Positions 44,043 to 51,681 of a stretch of DNA of 64,000 nt are shown here, piece after piece. The stretch's first letter is position 1; every line of letters starts with the position of its first letter. A program made the translations under genes and the position numbers. This DNA comes from Enhydrobacter sp. GTDB lineage: Bacteria > Pseudomonadota > Alphaproteobacteria > Reyranellales > Reyranellaceae. The stretch spans positions 37,925 through 101,924 of the forward strand of contig JAHCJV010000008.1 in assembly GCA_026126105.1 (NCBI GenBank). The letters are read 5' to 3'. The notes beneath the pieces were generated by a model, which was not told where the DNA came from, did not search any database, and worked only from the letters and a program-made list of their open reading frames with translations.

Positions 44043-44431
44043 ACGCCGTCGTCGAGCGCCGAAAGCGAGGGCGTCGACGCGAACATCCATCCGGCAAACA
44101 GCTTCTGCTCGGGCTGTCCTGGCTTGTGGTCGACGATGGTGAGATAGGCCGCCGACTCGGGCGGTGCATCGGGCGTGTTCACAAGGCAATCCCCGACATG
44201 GATATCGAGCGTGCCGAAGCGCGTCGCCTCGCCTACCGGGGCGTAGAAGCGCTGGGTGCGCGCTGTGACCTTGTCGAGGCCCTGCAACTCGGCGACCCGC
44301 TTGCCCGCTCCTCCCGGAATGGCCTGCAGGGTTGCCGGATTGTCGTTGCGAAGGGGCGGCAGAGGCTGCTGCTGTTGCTGGGCGGCTGCCGTGACCACGC
44401 TGGCGAGAAGAGCTAACGCACCCGTTGTCAT
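43979..44431 (-). CDS. DUF2155 exported protein, start codon within a palindromic repeat
   Basis: This 150-residue protein has a short signal (MTTGALALLASVVTAAAQ) followed by a Gln/Pro-rich stretch and a DUF2155 domain (ATLQAIPGGAGKRVAELQGL, then FGTLDIHVGDCLVNTPD and LFAGWMFASTPSLSALD). DUF2155 proteins are conserved in alphaproteobacteria and usually lie near aat and NDUFA12 genes, as here. The best ATG (44431) lies in the outer arm of the palindromic repeat at 44426-44512, in the sense that the CAT of GTCATCC on the + strand is its start codon. A longer frame runs through the repeat but has no clear start. The 3' end overlaps aat by 64 bases. Confidence 0.82.
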   Translation of the reverse strand: MTTGALALLASVVTAAAQQQQQPLPPLRNDNPATLQAIPGGAGKRVAELQGLDKVTARTQRFYAPVGEATRFGTLDIHVGDCLVNTPDAPPESAAYLTIVDHKPGQPEQKLFAGWMFASTPSLSALDDGVYDVRVLACTMATGSSPPSSR

Positions 44432-44512
44432 CCTGAGCGAAGCGACGGAACTCACGCGCGCACCAGAGTCGTCGGTCGTTCTGTTAGGTCCGTCGCTGCG
44501 CTCAGGACGACA
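44426..44512. repeat. dispersed palindromic repeat, copy 2
   Basis: The left arm begins TGTCATCCTGAGCGAAGCGA (from 44426) and the right arm ends CGCTGCGCTCAGGACGACA (to 44512). They are complementary with a few differences and enclose about 35 bases. The arms match the copy at 8243-8333 in sequence, while the loops differ. It sits between the DUF2155 gene and the small gene upstream of it, and its outer edge carries the DUF2155 start codon. Confidence 0.8.
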
Positions 44513-44522
44513 TGTACCGCCA

Positions 44523-44756
44523 TCACTTCTCTGTCGTGTGCGGGACGGCCAGTGCATCGATCAACTCGTGCAATGCCGCCTTGATCTGTTGCGCGTCGCA
44601 TCCCATCAGGACTCCGTCCTCTAGCGCATCGGCGCAGAGGCCCTCGATTTCCCGGATGTTCTGGTTCAGCACTTTGATCTTTTCGAGGCAGGACACTGGC
44701 TTGCCGTCGGATTGCCGCCACACCGGCGGCGGCTTGGGAATTCGGGCGTTCATCAT
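44523..44756 (-). CDS. small conserved-looking hypothetical protein
   Basis: This 77-residue acidic helical protein starts in an overlap with the mlaD stop (ATGATG region) and so is translated with it. A Pro-rich start (IPKPPPVWRQSDG) is followed by a long helix with SCLEKIKVLNQNIREIEGL and a C-terminal helix (QQIKAALHELIDAL). I do not recognise the family. Its small size, acidic helices and coupling suggest a partner or assembly protein, but there is no direct evidence of function. Confidence 0.7.
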   Translation of the reverse strand: MMNARIPKPPPVWRQSDGKPVSCLEKIKVLNQNIREIEGLCADALEDGVLMGCDAQQIKAALHELIDALAVPHTTEK

Positions 44757-45202
44757 TTCGACCCCGTGCCGCTGAACATGAACTTGGCGAGCAACTCGGT
44801 GAAGGAAATGGCGTCCTGTGTGTTGGCGATTTCGCCGCCCGGCTTGATCATCGTCGGGTCGCCGCCGGGATCGAGCACGATCACCATGCCCCCGAGCAGC
44901 GATTCGCTGACGATCTTGGCGTTGGTATCGGCCGGAATCTGGACGCTCGACGTCACCGCCATATGGACGATGGCCTGATAGGTCTTGCGATCGAGTTCAA
45001 CGGAGGTCACGGTGCCGATCTTCACCCCGCTCAAGGTGACGTCGGAGCCGCGCTTCAGCCCGTCAATACGGCCGAAGCGAGCGATGATCTCGTAACCGTC
45101 CGGCCCGGCACGGTCTGATTTGGCGAAGGCGTAAAAGACAAAGACACCGGCCACCACCAGCACCAACGCTCCGACGATCGTCTCGACAACACTGCGTCCC
45201 AC
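44753..45202 (-). CDS. mlaD: MlaD-family lipid-transport substrate-binding protein
   Basis: This 149-residue protein has one N-terminal membrane segment (VVETIVGALVLVVAGVFVFY) and an MCE domain (FGRIDGLKRGSDVTLSGVKI, then VTSSVQIPADTNAKIVSES and LLGGMVIVLDPG). MlaD anchors a hexameric ring in the periplasm that moves phospholipids between the membranes to keep outer-membrane lipid asymmetry. The other Mla subunits (MlaE, MlaF) are not in the window. The start is a GTG at 45202 with GAGGAGAAG upstream. It lies just after NDUFA12. Confidence 0.87.
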   Translation of the reverse strand: MGRSVVETIVGALVLVVAGVFVFYAFAKSDRAGPDGYEIIARFGRIDGLKRGSDVTLSGVKIGTVTSVELDRKTYQAIVHMAVTSSVQIPADTNAKIVSESLLGGMVIVLDPGGDPTMIKPGGEIANTQDAISFTELLAKFMFSGTGSK

Positions 45203-45226
45203 ACGCTTCTCCTCTACCGCGCGGGC

Positions 45227-45580
45227 TCAACCCGGACGCCAGGCCTCGTAGGGAGGCTTGGGTTTATCGGGGCTGATCACGAGCGTCGAGCCTGACGGCC
45301 GATAAGCAAGGTCGGTGCCGCTGAGGTTTCGGACATGATCCTTCTGCCAGGTTTTGCGCGGTAAGCCGCCCGCAGGCGGCGGCGCGTCTGTCGTGTAGTG
45401 AAGCCAGCCGTGCCAGTCCGGCGGAACGCGCGAGGCTTCCACGTCACCGTTGTACATGACCCAGCGCTTGCGGCGCTGCCCGGACACAGGGCGCTTGTCC
45501 TGGAAATACCGGTTGCCTTGTGCGTCGCTGCCAACGAGTTCGCCGCGCATCTTGGTGAAGAGCCAGGTGCCGAACGTCAT
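45227..45580 (-). CDS. NADH:ubiquinone oxidoreductase accessory subunit, NDUFA12 family
   Basis: This 117-residue protein matches the NDUFA12/B17.2 family: GTWLFTKMRGELVGSDAQGN, RYFQDKRP, RKRWVMYNGDVEASRVPPDW and HGWLHYTTDAPP. In alphaproteobacteria and mitochondria it is a peripheral subunit of complex I at the hydrophilic arm and is needed for assembly or stability. The gene is first in a run that continues to mlaD, the small protein and DUF2155. A GAGAGTGAG precedes the ATG. Confidence 0.92.
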   Translation of the reverse strand: MTFGTWLFTKMRGELVGSDAQGNRYFQDKRPVSGQRRKRWVMYNGDVEASRVPPDWHGWLHYTTDAPPPAGGLPRKTWQKDHVRNLSGTDLAYRPSGSTLVISPDKPKPPYEAWRPG

Positions 45581-45733
45581 CCACTCACTCTCTGAAATAT
45601 CTCGCGCCGCTTGTACGCGGGCGTATTCGGGCTGGCAACGCGATGCGTCGATGACGGGCCGCGCGCGTCGCTGCGAAACGTCTTCGACAAACTGTTGCCA
45701 CTTTGCATCATGTAGTGCCGCCGACTTTCCAGT

Positions 45734-45776
45734 CTACAAAATATAGTTGCGCACACAAGATTTTGTAATTTAGTAT
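45734..45776 (+). promoter_or_regulatory. candidate nrdJ promoter with two NrdR-like boxes
   Basis: Two 16-base AT-rich sites resemble the NrdR consensus (acaCwAtATaTwGtgt): CTACAAAATATAGTTG at 45734-45749 and ACACAAGATTTTGTAA at 45753-45768, the second a near-palindrome. A possible sigma-70 promoter, TTGCGC (45747-45752) and TAGTAT (45771-45776) with an 18-base spacer, holds the second box between its hexamers. Centre spacing of the boxes is 19 bases, less than the usual three-turn spacing. NrdR represses ribonucleotide reductase genes. Confidence 0.5.
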
Positions 45777-45866
45777 CATCATGTACCCATATCTGCTTGC
45801 TCGGCATTCATAGAGAGCACGCACCATCGAACGAATAAACGGAAAACTGGGCACGGGGGTCCGCAA

Positions 45867-48800
45867 ATGCGCTTGGAGCGCCGGTTTACGCGAGCAGGAG
45901 CATCTCCCTTCGGAGGGATGGCGTTCCGTGTTGGCGATTCCGAGATTCGTACCCCCGACGGCACGATCATCTTTCAGCACCGCGGCGTCGAGGTCCCGGC
46001 GGGGTGGTCGCAGGTCGCAACCGACGTCATTGCACAGAAATATTTCCGACGCGCCGGCGTGGCACGGTGCCTGAAGAAGGTGGCCGAAAGCGATGTCCCT
46101 CAGTGGCTGTGGCGTTCGGTGCCTGACGAAAGTGCCCTCGCTGCACTTCCGGCCGAGCAGCGCTTCGGCGGCGAGACAAGAGCGCGTGACGTCTTCCATC
46201 GCATGGCCGGGGCCTGGACCTACTGGGGTTGGAAGGGTGGCTATTTCGACAGCGAGGCCGACGCCCTCACCTTCTACGACGAGCATTGCTTCATGCTCGC
46301 CGCGCAGATGGCTGCACCCAACTCGCCGCAATGGTTCAATACCGGCTTGCACTGGGCCTACGGCATCGACGGCCCGGGCCAAGGTCACTGGTATGTCGAC
46401 CACCGTGACGGCACGTCCTATCCGTCGGAATCTTCCTACGAGCGGCCGCAGCCCCACGCCTGCTTCATCCAGGGTGTAGCCGACGAACTGGTGAGCGACG
46501 GCGGAATCATGGACCTTTGGGTCCGCGAGGCTCGGCTCTTCAAGTACGGCTCGGGCACCGGATCGAACTTCTCCACCATCCGCGGCTCCGGCGAGAGGCT
46601 TTCGGGCGGCGGCAAGTCGTCCGGCCTGATGTCGTTCCTCAAGATCGGCGATCGCGCCGCCGGTGCCATTAAGTCAGGCGGCACGACCCGGCGCGCGGCG
46701 AAGATGGTCGTGGTCGACATCGATCATCCCGACATCGAGGACTTCGTCTCCTGGAAGATGCTCGAGGAGCAGAAGGTCGCTGCGCTGGTCGCCGGATCGA
46801 GGCTCGCCAACAGGCACCTCAATGCGATCATGGATGCGTGCGCCCAGGGGTTCGATCCCAGGGAGAACCCGCGCCTGCGGCACGAGATCGTCGCCGCCCG
46901 GCGGGCCGAGTTGCCGGAGAACTACATCCAGCGCGTCATCCAGTTTGCCCGCCAGGGCTACCGACACATCGAGTTCCCCATCTTCGATCTCGCCTGGGAA
47001 TCCGAGGCCTACGCGTCGGTGGCGGGGCAGAACGCCAACAACACCGTGCGCGTGACGGACGAGTTCCTGCGCGCCGTCGAAGCTGATCGTGACTGGGCGC
47101 TCACGGCACGCACGACCGGCGTGGCCCTCAAGACGGTCAGCGCCGAGGGCCTGTGGAATCGTATCGCCGAAGCATCCTGGCATTCGGCCGATCCCGGCGT
47201 GCAATTCGATACGACGATCAACGACTGGCACACCTGCCCCGAGTCCGGACGCATCAACGCGTCCAACCCCTGCTCGGAGTACATGTTCCTCGACGACACG
47301 GCGTGCAATCTGGCCTCCCTGAACCTGATGAGGTTCCGCCGCGACGATGGTTCGGTCGATGTCCCGGCGCTGGAGCATGCCAGCCGGCTGTGGACGATCG
47401 TGCTCGAGATCTCGGTGATGATGGCGCAATACCCGTCGCGCCGGATTGCCGAGCTTTCCTATCGCTATCGCACTCTGGGCCTCGGCTACGCCAATCTCGG
47501 AGCGCTGCTGATGGCGCGCGGTCTCGGCTACGACTCCGCCGGCGGCCGCGCCATCGCCGGCGCCATCGCCGCAGTGATGACCGGCACTGCCTACGCCACT
47601 TCCGCCGCGATGGCCGAATCGATGGGTGCCTTTCCGGGCTTTGCCGTCAATCGCGCCGCGATGCTCAAGGTCATCCGCAATCATCGCCGCGCCGCCCACG
47701 GCGAGTGCAGTGGCTACGAAGCCCTCGCCACCGCTCCGGTCGCGCTCGATAGCGCCAACTGTCCTGACGCCCCCCTCGTTGCTGCAGCAAGAAGAGCCTG
47801 GAACCAGGCGCTTGCACTCGGCGAGCAGCACGGCTTCCGGAACGCGCAGGTCTCTGTCATCGCGCCGACCGGCACGATCGGACTGGTGATGGACTGCGAT
47901 ACCACCGGCATCGAGCCCGACTTCGCCCTGGTGAAGTTCAAGACGCTGGCCGGCGGCGGCTACTTCAAGATCATCAATCAGACGGTGGCACTCGCATTGG
48001 CCAACCTCGGCTATGACGAGCAAGCGATCGCACGAATCGTGGCGCATGCGGTCGGTCATGGCACGCTCGATGGCGCACCGGCGATAAATCACGAGACGCT
48101 CGGGGCGCGCGGCTTCGATGCCGCGACGCTCGCGCGCATCGAGAAGGCCTTGCCGACGGCGTTCGACATTCGCTTCGCCTTCTCGCGCTACACGCTGGGC
48201 GACGATTTCTGCCGCGAGACGCTTGCGATCGACGATGCGGCGCTCGCCGATCCGCAACTCGATGTGCTGGCCCGTCTCGGCTTCTCCTGCAGCGACATCA
48301 CTGCCGCGAACGTCTTCGCCTGCGGTACGATGTCGATCGAAAGTGCGCCGGATCTGAAGCGCGAGCATCTTTCAGTGTTCGATTGTGCGAATCCCTGTGG
48401 ACGAGATGGCACGCGCTGCTTGTCTGCGGAGAGTCACATACGCATGATGGCCGCAGTACAACCGTTCATTTCAGGCGCGATCTCAAAAACGATCAACATG
48501 CCTAACACCGCAACGGTCGACGACTGCCGCAAGGCCTATGAGTTGTCCTGGAAGCTTGGTCTGAAGGCCAACGCTCTCTATCGGGACGGCTCCAAGCTCT
48601 CGCAACCGTTGTCGGCGATGGCGATCGGCGAAGACCGCGCCGCCAATGACGACCTGATGGAGATGACGCCGGCCGCGCGCGCGCCGGTGATCGCCGAAAG
48701 AATCGTCGAACGGATCGTCGAACGCGAGGTGCGGCGCGGCCGCGAGCGTCTGCCGCAGCGGCGCAAGGGCTACACCCAGAAGGCGATCGTCGGCGGCCAC

Positions 48801-49517
48801 AAGGTCTATCTGCGCACGGGCGAGTACGAGGACGGCAGGGTCGGCGAGATCTTCATCGACATGCACAAGGAAGGTGCGGCCTTCCGCAGCGTGATGAACA
48901 ACTTTGCCATCGCCATCTCGATCGGCCTGCAATACGGCGTGCCGCTCGAGGAGTTCGTCGAGGCTTATACCTTCACACGCTTCGAGCCGTCGGGCCTGGT
49001 CGAAGGCAACGATGCGATCAAGATGTCGACGTCGGTGCTCGACTACATCTTCCGTGAACTCGCGATCTCCTACGCCGGGCGCACCGACCTCGCACACGTC
49101 GAGCCGGCGGACCTGCGCCCTGACGGTGTCGGCCGCGGCACGGTGGCGGACGGTCTGCCGACCACCGGCAGTGCTGCGGCGCAGGCCGCCGCCGACGCGG
49201 TGACCCGCATTGCAGGCGCGGGTTACACGCGCAGCAGCCTCAATCTCTTGAATGGCCGGACGGCCGGCAATGTCTCGATCGCCGAAGCGGCGCTCGCGGC
49301 CGGCCCCGTGCCCCACGAACTGACGGACGGTCCAGCCGTCGCATCGGCGCCCAACGCCGCAGCGGCCGTCGTCGGCGTCGCGATCGGAACGGCATTCACC
49401 GCGAAGCTGCATGGCTTCGAAGGAGATGCCTGTCCGGAATGCGGCAACTTCACCCTGGTCCGCAACGGGACGTGCCTCAAATGCACGACCTGCGGCGGCA
49501 CCACCGGCTGCAGTTGA
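45867..49517 (+). CDS. nrdJ: adenosylcobalamin-dependent (class II) ribonucleoside-diphosphate reductase
   Basis: This 1216-residue enzyme makes deoxyribonucleotides using adenosylcobalamin. It begins [15 protein letters not shown], as in other alphaproteobacterial NrdJ. The active-site stretch [20 protein letters not shown] carries a catalytic Cys and Glu, and the ten-stranded barrel is complete. The C-terminus has a zinc-ribbon-like Cys set (CPECGN, then [13 protein letters not shown]), which also includes the redox Cys pair. It needs no oxygen or iron, so it works under varied oxygen. No class I or III genes are in the window. Two NrdR-like boxes lie upstream. No cobalamin riboswitch was seen. 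Confidence 0.95.
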   Translation: MRLERRFTRAGASPFGGMAFRVGDSEIRTPDGTIIFQHRGVEVPAGWSQVATDVIAQKYFRRAGVARCLKKVAESDVPQWLWRSVPDESALAALPAEQRFGGETRARDVFHRMAGAWTYWGWKGGYFDSEADALTFYDEHCFMLAAQMAAPNSPQWFNTGLHWAYGIDGPGQGHWYVDHRDGTSYPSESSYERPQPHACFIQGVADELVSDGGIMDLWVREARLFKYGSGTGSNFSTIRGSGERLSGGGKSSGLMSFLKIGDRAAGAIKSGGTTRRAAKMVVVDIDHPDIEDFVSWKMLEEQKVAALVAGSRLANRHLNAIMDACAQGFDPRENPRLRHEIVAARRAELPENYIQRVIQFARQGYRHIEFPIFDLAWESEAYASVAGQNANNTVRVTDEFLRAVEADRDWALTARTTGVALKTVSAEGLWNRIAEASWHSADPGVQFDTTINDWHTCPESGRINASNPCSEYMFLDDTACNLASLNLMRFRRDDGSVDVPALEHASRLWTIVLEISVMMAQYPSRRIAELSYRYRTLGLGYANLGALLMARGLGYDSAGGRAIAGAIAAVMTGTAYATSAAMAESMGAFPGFAVNRAAMLKVIRNHRRAAHGECSGYEALATAPVALDSANCPDAPLVAAARRAWNQALALGEQHGFRNAQVSVIAPTGTIGLVMDCDTTGIEPDFALVKFKTLAGGGYFKIINQTVALALANLGYDEQAIARIVAHAVGHGTLDGAPAINHETLGARGFDAATLARIEKALPTAFDIRFAFSRYTLGDDFCRETLAIDDAALADPQLDVLARLGFSCSDITAANVFACGTMSIESAPDLKREHLSVFDCANPCGRDGTRCLSAESHIRMMAAVQPFISGAISKTINMPNTATVDDCRKAYELSWKLGLKANALYRDGSKLSQPLSAMAIGEDRAANDDLMEMTPAARAPVIAERIVERIVEREVRRGRERLPQRRKGYTQKAIVGGHKVYLRTGEYEDGRVGEIFIDMHKEGAAFRSVMNNFAIAISIGLQYGVPLEEFVEAYTFTRFEPSGLVEGNDAIKMSTSVLDYIFRELAISYAGRTDLAHVEPADLRPDGVGRGTVADGLPTTGSAAAQAAADAVTRIAGAGYTRSSLNLLNGRTAGNVSIAEAALAAGPVPHELTDGPAVASAPNAAAAVVGVAIGTAFTAKLHGFEGDACPECGNFTLVRNGTCLKCTTCGGTTGCS

Positions 49518-49595
49518 GCATGCGAGGCGTAGCGTACCCGCGTACCCCGGGGGCCTTACGGTTGGGGACCTCAAAGCTAACCATAGGAGACAGTT

Positions 49596-49652
49596 ATGGC
49601 TGCCAAGAAAAAGGTCGCTAAGAAGAAGGCTGCTAAGAAGAAGAAGCAGTAA
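49596..49652 (+). CDS. 18-residue lysine-rich micro-ORF
   Basis: A frame from ATG at 49596 to TAA at 49650 encodes 18 residues, of which 10 are Lys: MAAKKKVAKKKAAKKKKQ. GGAGA lies 7 bases upstream of the ATG (TAGGAGACAGTT), a good ribosome site. The AAKKKVAKKKAAKKKK pattern is like the tails of bacterial histone H1-like and lysine-rich nucleoid proteins, and would bind RNA or DNA by charge. It lies 78 bases after nrdJ, ahead of a structured region and strong terminator. Base use is biased (AAG codons). It may be a real micro-protein, a remnant of a longer one, or a leader peptide. Confidence 0.6.
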   Translation: MAAKKKVAKKKAAKKKKQ

Positions 49653-49825
49653 TCAGGTAAGGGCGGAAGTCAGGGTCCAAGATCCTGGCTCCTCTGACCT
49701 AACGCCTTTCGGCCTCCGGTCGGGAGCCCCTCATCAGGGCCCCGCCGGGGGCCACCGTCAAGAATTTGTGCATTAAAGCCAATGCTCGCCACCGTAAGGG
49801 GCGGAAAGGCGAAACTAATCAGAAG
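49653..49825 (+). ncRNA. structured intergenic region, possible small RNA or 3' UTR
   Basis: Between the micro-ORF and a strong terminator are about 170 bases without a gene but with several short inverted repeats: GTCAG with CTGAC (ends of the segment near 49670-49700), and GGCCCC with GGGGCC (around 49738-49750, in CAGGGCCCCGCCGGGGGCC). A transcript from nrdJ or from its own promoter would fold well and finish at the terminator. I have not identified a known RNA family. It may simply be the 3' UTR of the micro-ORF message. Confidence 0.35.
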
Positions 49826-49858
49826 GTCCGGCAAGCTGGTCTGCCGGACTCTTTTTTT
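49826..49858 (+). terminator. rho-independent terminator
   Basis: GTCCGGCA at 49826-49833 pairs perfectly with TGCCGGAC at 49842-49849 around an 8-base loop, followed by TCTTTTTTT (49850-49858). This is a strong intrinsic terminator on the + strand, 174 bases after the micro-ORF stop and 42 bases before the tetR start. It separates the nrdJ/micro-ORF transcription unit from the efflux operon. Confidence 0.85.
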
Positions 49859-49900
49859 GTCCGGCTTGATCCCGTGCGAATTAAGTCCTACGTAGCGAAA

Positions 49901-50551
49901 ATGGATACTGACCAGTCAGTCAATGTGACCTATCCCCCGCGTGTTGCCCGCACCCGCCGCCCCGAGGTCCGTGGCCCGGAGATTGCCCGCGCCGCGCTTG
50001 AACTGTTCGTGACGCGCGGCTTTGCAGCAACCAAGCTCGAAGACGTCGCGAAAGCCGCTGGCGTCAGCAAGGGCCTCCCCTATCTCTACTTCAAGAACAA
50101 GGAAGAGCTCTTCAAGGCAGTGATCGCCGAGGCGATCGGAGAACCGCTCGGGCAGGCGACCGAATTCGTCGACAGCTATGAGGGCTCGACGGAGGATCTG
50201 CTCCGCGATCTCGTCGTCAGGTTTCGTGCCTTCGCCGAGAGCCCGCTCGGGGGCGTGATCAAGCTGATCCTCGCCGAGGCCGGCAACTTCCCCGAGGTTG
50301 CGCGCTTCTACTGCTCGACCTTCGAGCTGCGCGGCCGCGACCTGTTTGCCAAGACCCTGCGTCGCGGCATCGCGCGCGGCGAAGTCCGCCCGATTGCCGA
50401 TATCGACGCCGCCGCGATCGTCGTCGCCCAGCCGCTGGCGATGCACTCGGTGTGGCTGCGCTCGCTCGCTCCCTTCGACGAGCAGGCTCCCACCAGCGAT
50501 GCCTTCTACGCCGCCTATCTCGATCTGATCCTCAAGAGTCTACGGCCATGA
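49901..50551 (+). CDS. TetR-family regulator of the efflux operon
   Basis: This 216-residue protein has an N-terminal helix-turn-helix (ARAALELFVTRGFAATKLED, then VAKAAGVSKGLPYLYFKNKEELF) and a helical ligand-binding domain. It should repress the MFP-RND operon it heads and be released by a drug-like ligand. The ATG at 49901 places a perfect palindrome (49907-49920) within codons 3-7, so a later GTG at 49925 is a possible start that would put the site upstream of the gene. The stop overlaps the next gene by 4 bases (ATGA). Confidence 0.88.
   Translation: MDTDQSVNVTYPPRVARTRRPEVRGPEIARAALELFVTRGFAATKLEDVAKAAGVSKGLPYLYFKNKEELFKAVIAEAIGEPLGQATEFVDSYEGSTEDLLRDLVVRFRAFAESPLGGVIKLILAEAGNFPEVARFYCSTFELRGRDLFAKTLRRGIARGEVRPIADIDAAAIVVAQPLAMHSVWLRSLAPFDEQAPTSDAFYAAYLDLILKSLRP
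49907..49920. promoter_or_regulatory. candidate TetR operator
   Basis: ACTGAC at 49907-49912 and GTCAGT at 49915-49920 are exact inverted repeats with a 2-base centre (CA). It is the kind of short palindrome used by TetR-family repressors of efflux operons, and sits at the 5' end of the tetR gene. This fits autoregulation. Confidence 0.65.
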
Positions 50552-51675
50552 CAGCCAGAAAGAGAATTCTCATCGCAGTCATCGGCGTTGCCGCCGTTCT
50601 CGCCGGCGGGGCATTCGCCTGGAAGGCGACTCACACCCCGGCTCCTCGGGCCGCCGCGCAATCGGCCGTCGCCACCCGGCCGCTCGAATTGATTGCCCAG
50701 GAGGTCCACACCATCAAGCCGCGCGGGCTGGTCGACACGGTGCGGTTCACCGGCACGACCCAGCCGATCGATCAGACCATCGTCAAAGCCCGCGTCGCAG
50801 GACGCCTTGCCGAGGTTCTGGTACGCGAAGGCGACAAGGTCACGAAGGGGCAGTTGCTCGCACGTTTCGAGACCACCGAGCTCCAGGCCAAAGTGAAGGA
50901 GCGGGAGTCGGCGGTCGCTGCGGCCCGCGCCGAGTTGCGCTGGGCGGCGCAAGACAGCTCGAACAAGGAAACCCTCTCCAACAGGAACATCGTCTCCCAA
51001 TCCGCAGCCGATCAGGCACGTTCGACAGCGGAGAACAGGACATCCATGGTGGCGGTCTCGGAGGCCCAGCTCGAGGTTGCCCGCAAGAACCTCGCCGACG
51101 CCGAGGTGCGTGCGCCGTTCGCCGGTATCGTCGGCGAACGCATGGCGAACCAGGGTGAATCGCTGCCGGTCGACGGCAGGATCGTGGCATTGCTCGACAC
51201 CAGCCGCGTCGAGATCGCCGCGCAGATGCCGGCCGCTGACGTGGTGCGCCTCGAGGTCGGGCAGCTCGCGACCATACATCTCGAAGGCTTCGGCGAGCGG
51301 CCGTTCGACGGTCGGGTCACGCGCATCAGCCCGACGGCGCAGGCGGGCTCGCGCTCGATCCCCGTCTACGTCGAGATCCTCGACCAAGACGAAGGCCTGC
51401 GCGGTGGCCTGTTCGGCACCGGCGCCATCGCCGTCAAGGAGAAGTCGCATGCGTTGGCGGTGCCTGCCGCGGCGATGCGCAAGGACGACGAAGGAGACTT
51501 CGTCCTGGCGGTCGAGAACAACGCCCTCGTGCGCAAGCCCGTCGGTGCGGTGCGCACGTGGTCGCGCGGCGAACTCGTCGAGGTTAAAGGCCTCGAAGCC
51601 GGCATGGTGGTCGTCGCCGCGCGCCTGCCCGGGCTCCAGGCCGGGCAGGCGGTGAAGATCGTCGAAACGCGGTAG
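50548..51675 (+). CDS. RND efflux membrane-fusion protein
   Basis: This 375-residue periplasmic adaptor has an N-terminal membrane segment (RILIAVIGVAAVLAGGAFAW). The family blocks are VRFTGTTQPIDQTIVKARVA, GRLAEVLVREGDKVTKGQLL (lipoyl half), a coiled-coil hairpin with two long helices around residues 100-170, and AEVRAPFAGIVGERMANQGE (second lipoyl half). It should bridge the RND pump to an outer-membrane channel. The start overlaps the tetR stop (ATGA). The RND gene follows after 6 bases. Confidence 0.92.
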   Translation: MTARKRILIAVIGVAAVLAGGAFAWKATHTPAPRAAAQSAVATRPLELIAQEVHTIKPRGLVDTVRFTGTTQPIDQTIVKARVAGRLAEVLVREGDKVTKGQLLARFETTELQAKVKERESAVAAARAELRWAAQDSSNKETLSNRNIVSQSAADQARSTAENRTSMVAVSEAQLEVARKNLADAEVRAPFAGIVGERMANQGESLPVDGRIVALLDTSRVEIAAQMPAADVVRLEVGQLATIHLEGFGERPFDGRVTRISPTAQAGSRSIPVYVEILDQDEGLRGGLFGTGAIAVKEKSHALAVPAAAMRKDDEGDFVLAVENNALVRKPVGAVRTWSRGELVEVKGLEAGMVVVAARLPGLQAGQAVKIVETR

Positions 51676-51681
51676 GACGGC

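Noticed and set aside
44432..44557. Longer DUF2155 protein reading through the palindromic repeat
   Set aside because: The extension is coded by the repeat itself, has no signal-peptide character, and the shorter form begins with a proper signal.
45581..45866. Cobalamin riboswitch upstream of nrdJ
   Set aside because: I looked for a B12-box-like and multi-stem leader but found only AT-rich NrdR-like boxes and a short leader.
46674..48368. A 564-codon frame opposite nrdJ
   Set aside because: Antisense to the conserved reductase core, with an Arg/Asp/Gly-rich translation and no motif.
49653..49825. A tRNA-like fold in the region behind nrdJ
   Set aside because: Short stems are present but no cloverleaf with T-loop and anticodon arms could be drawn.
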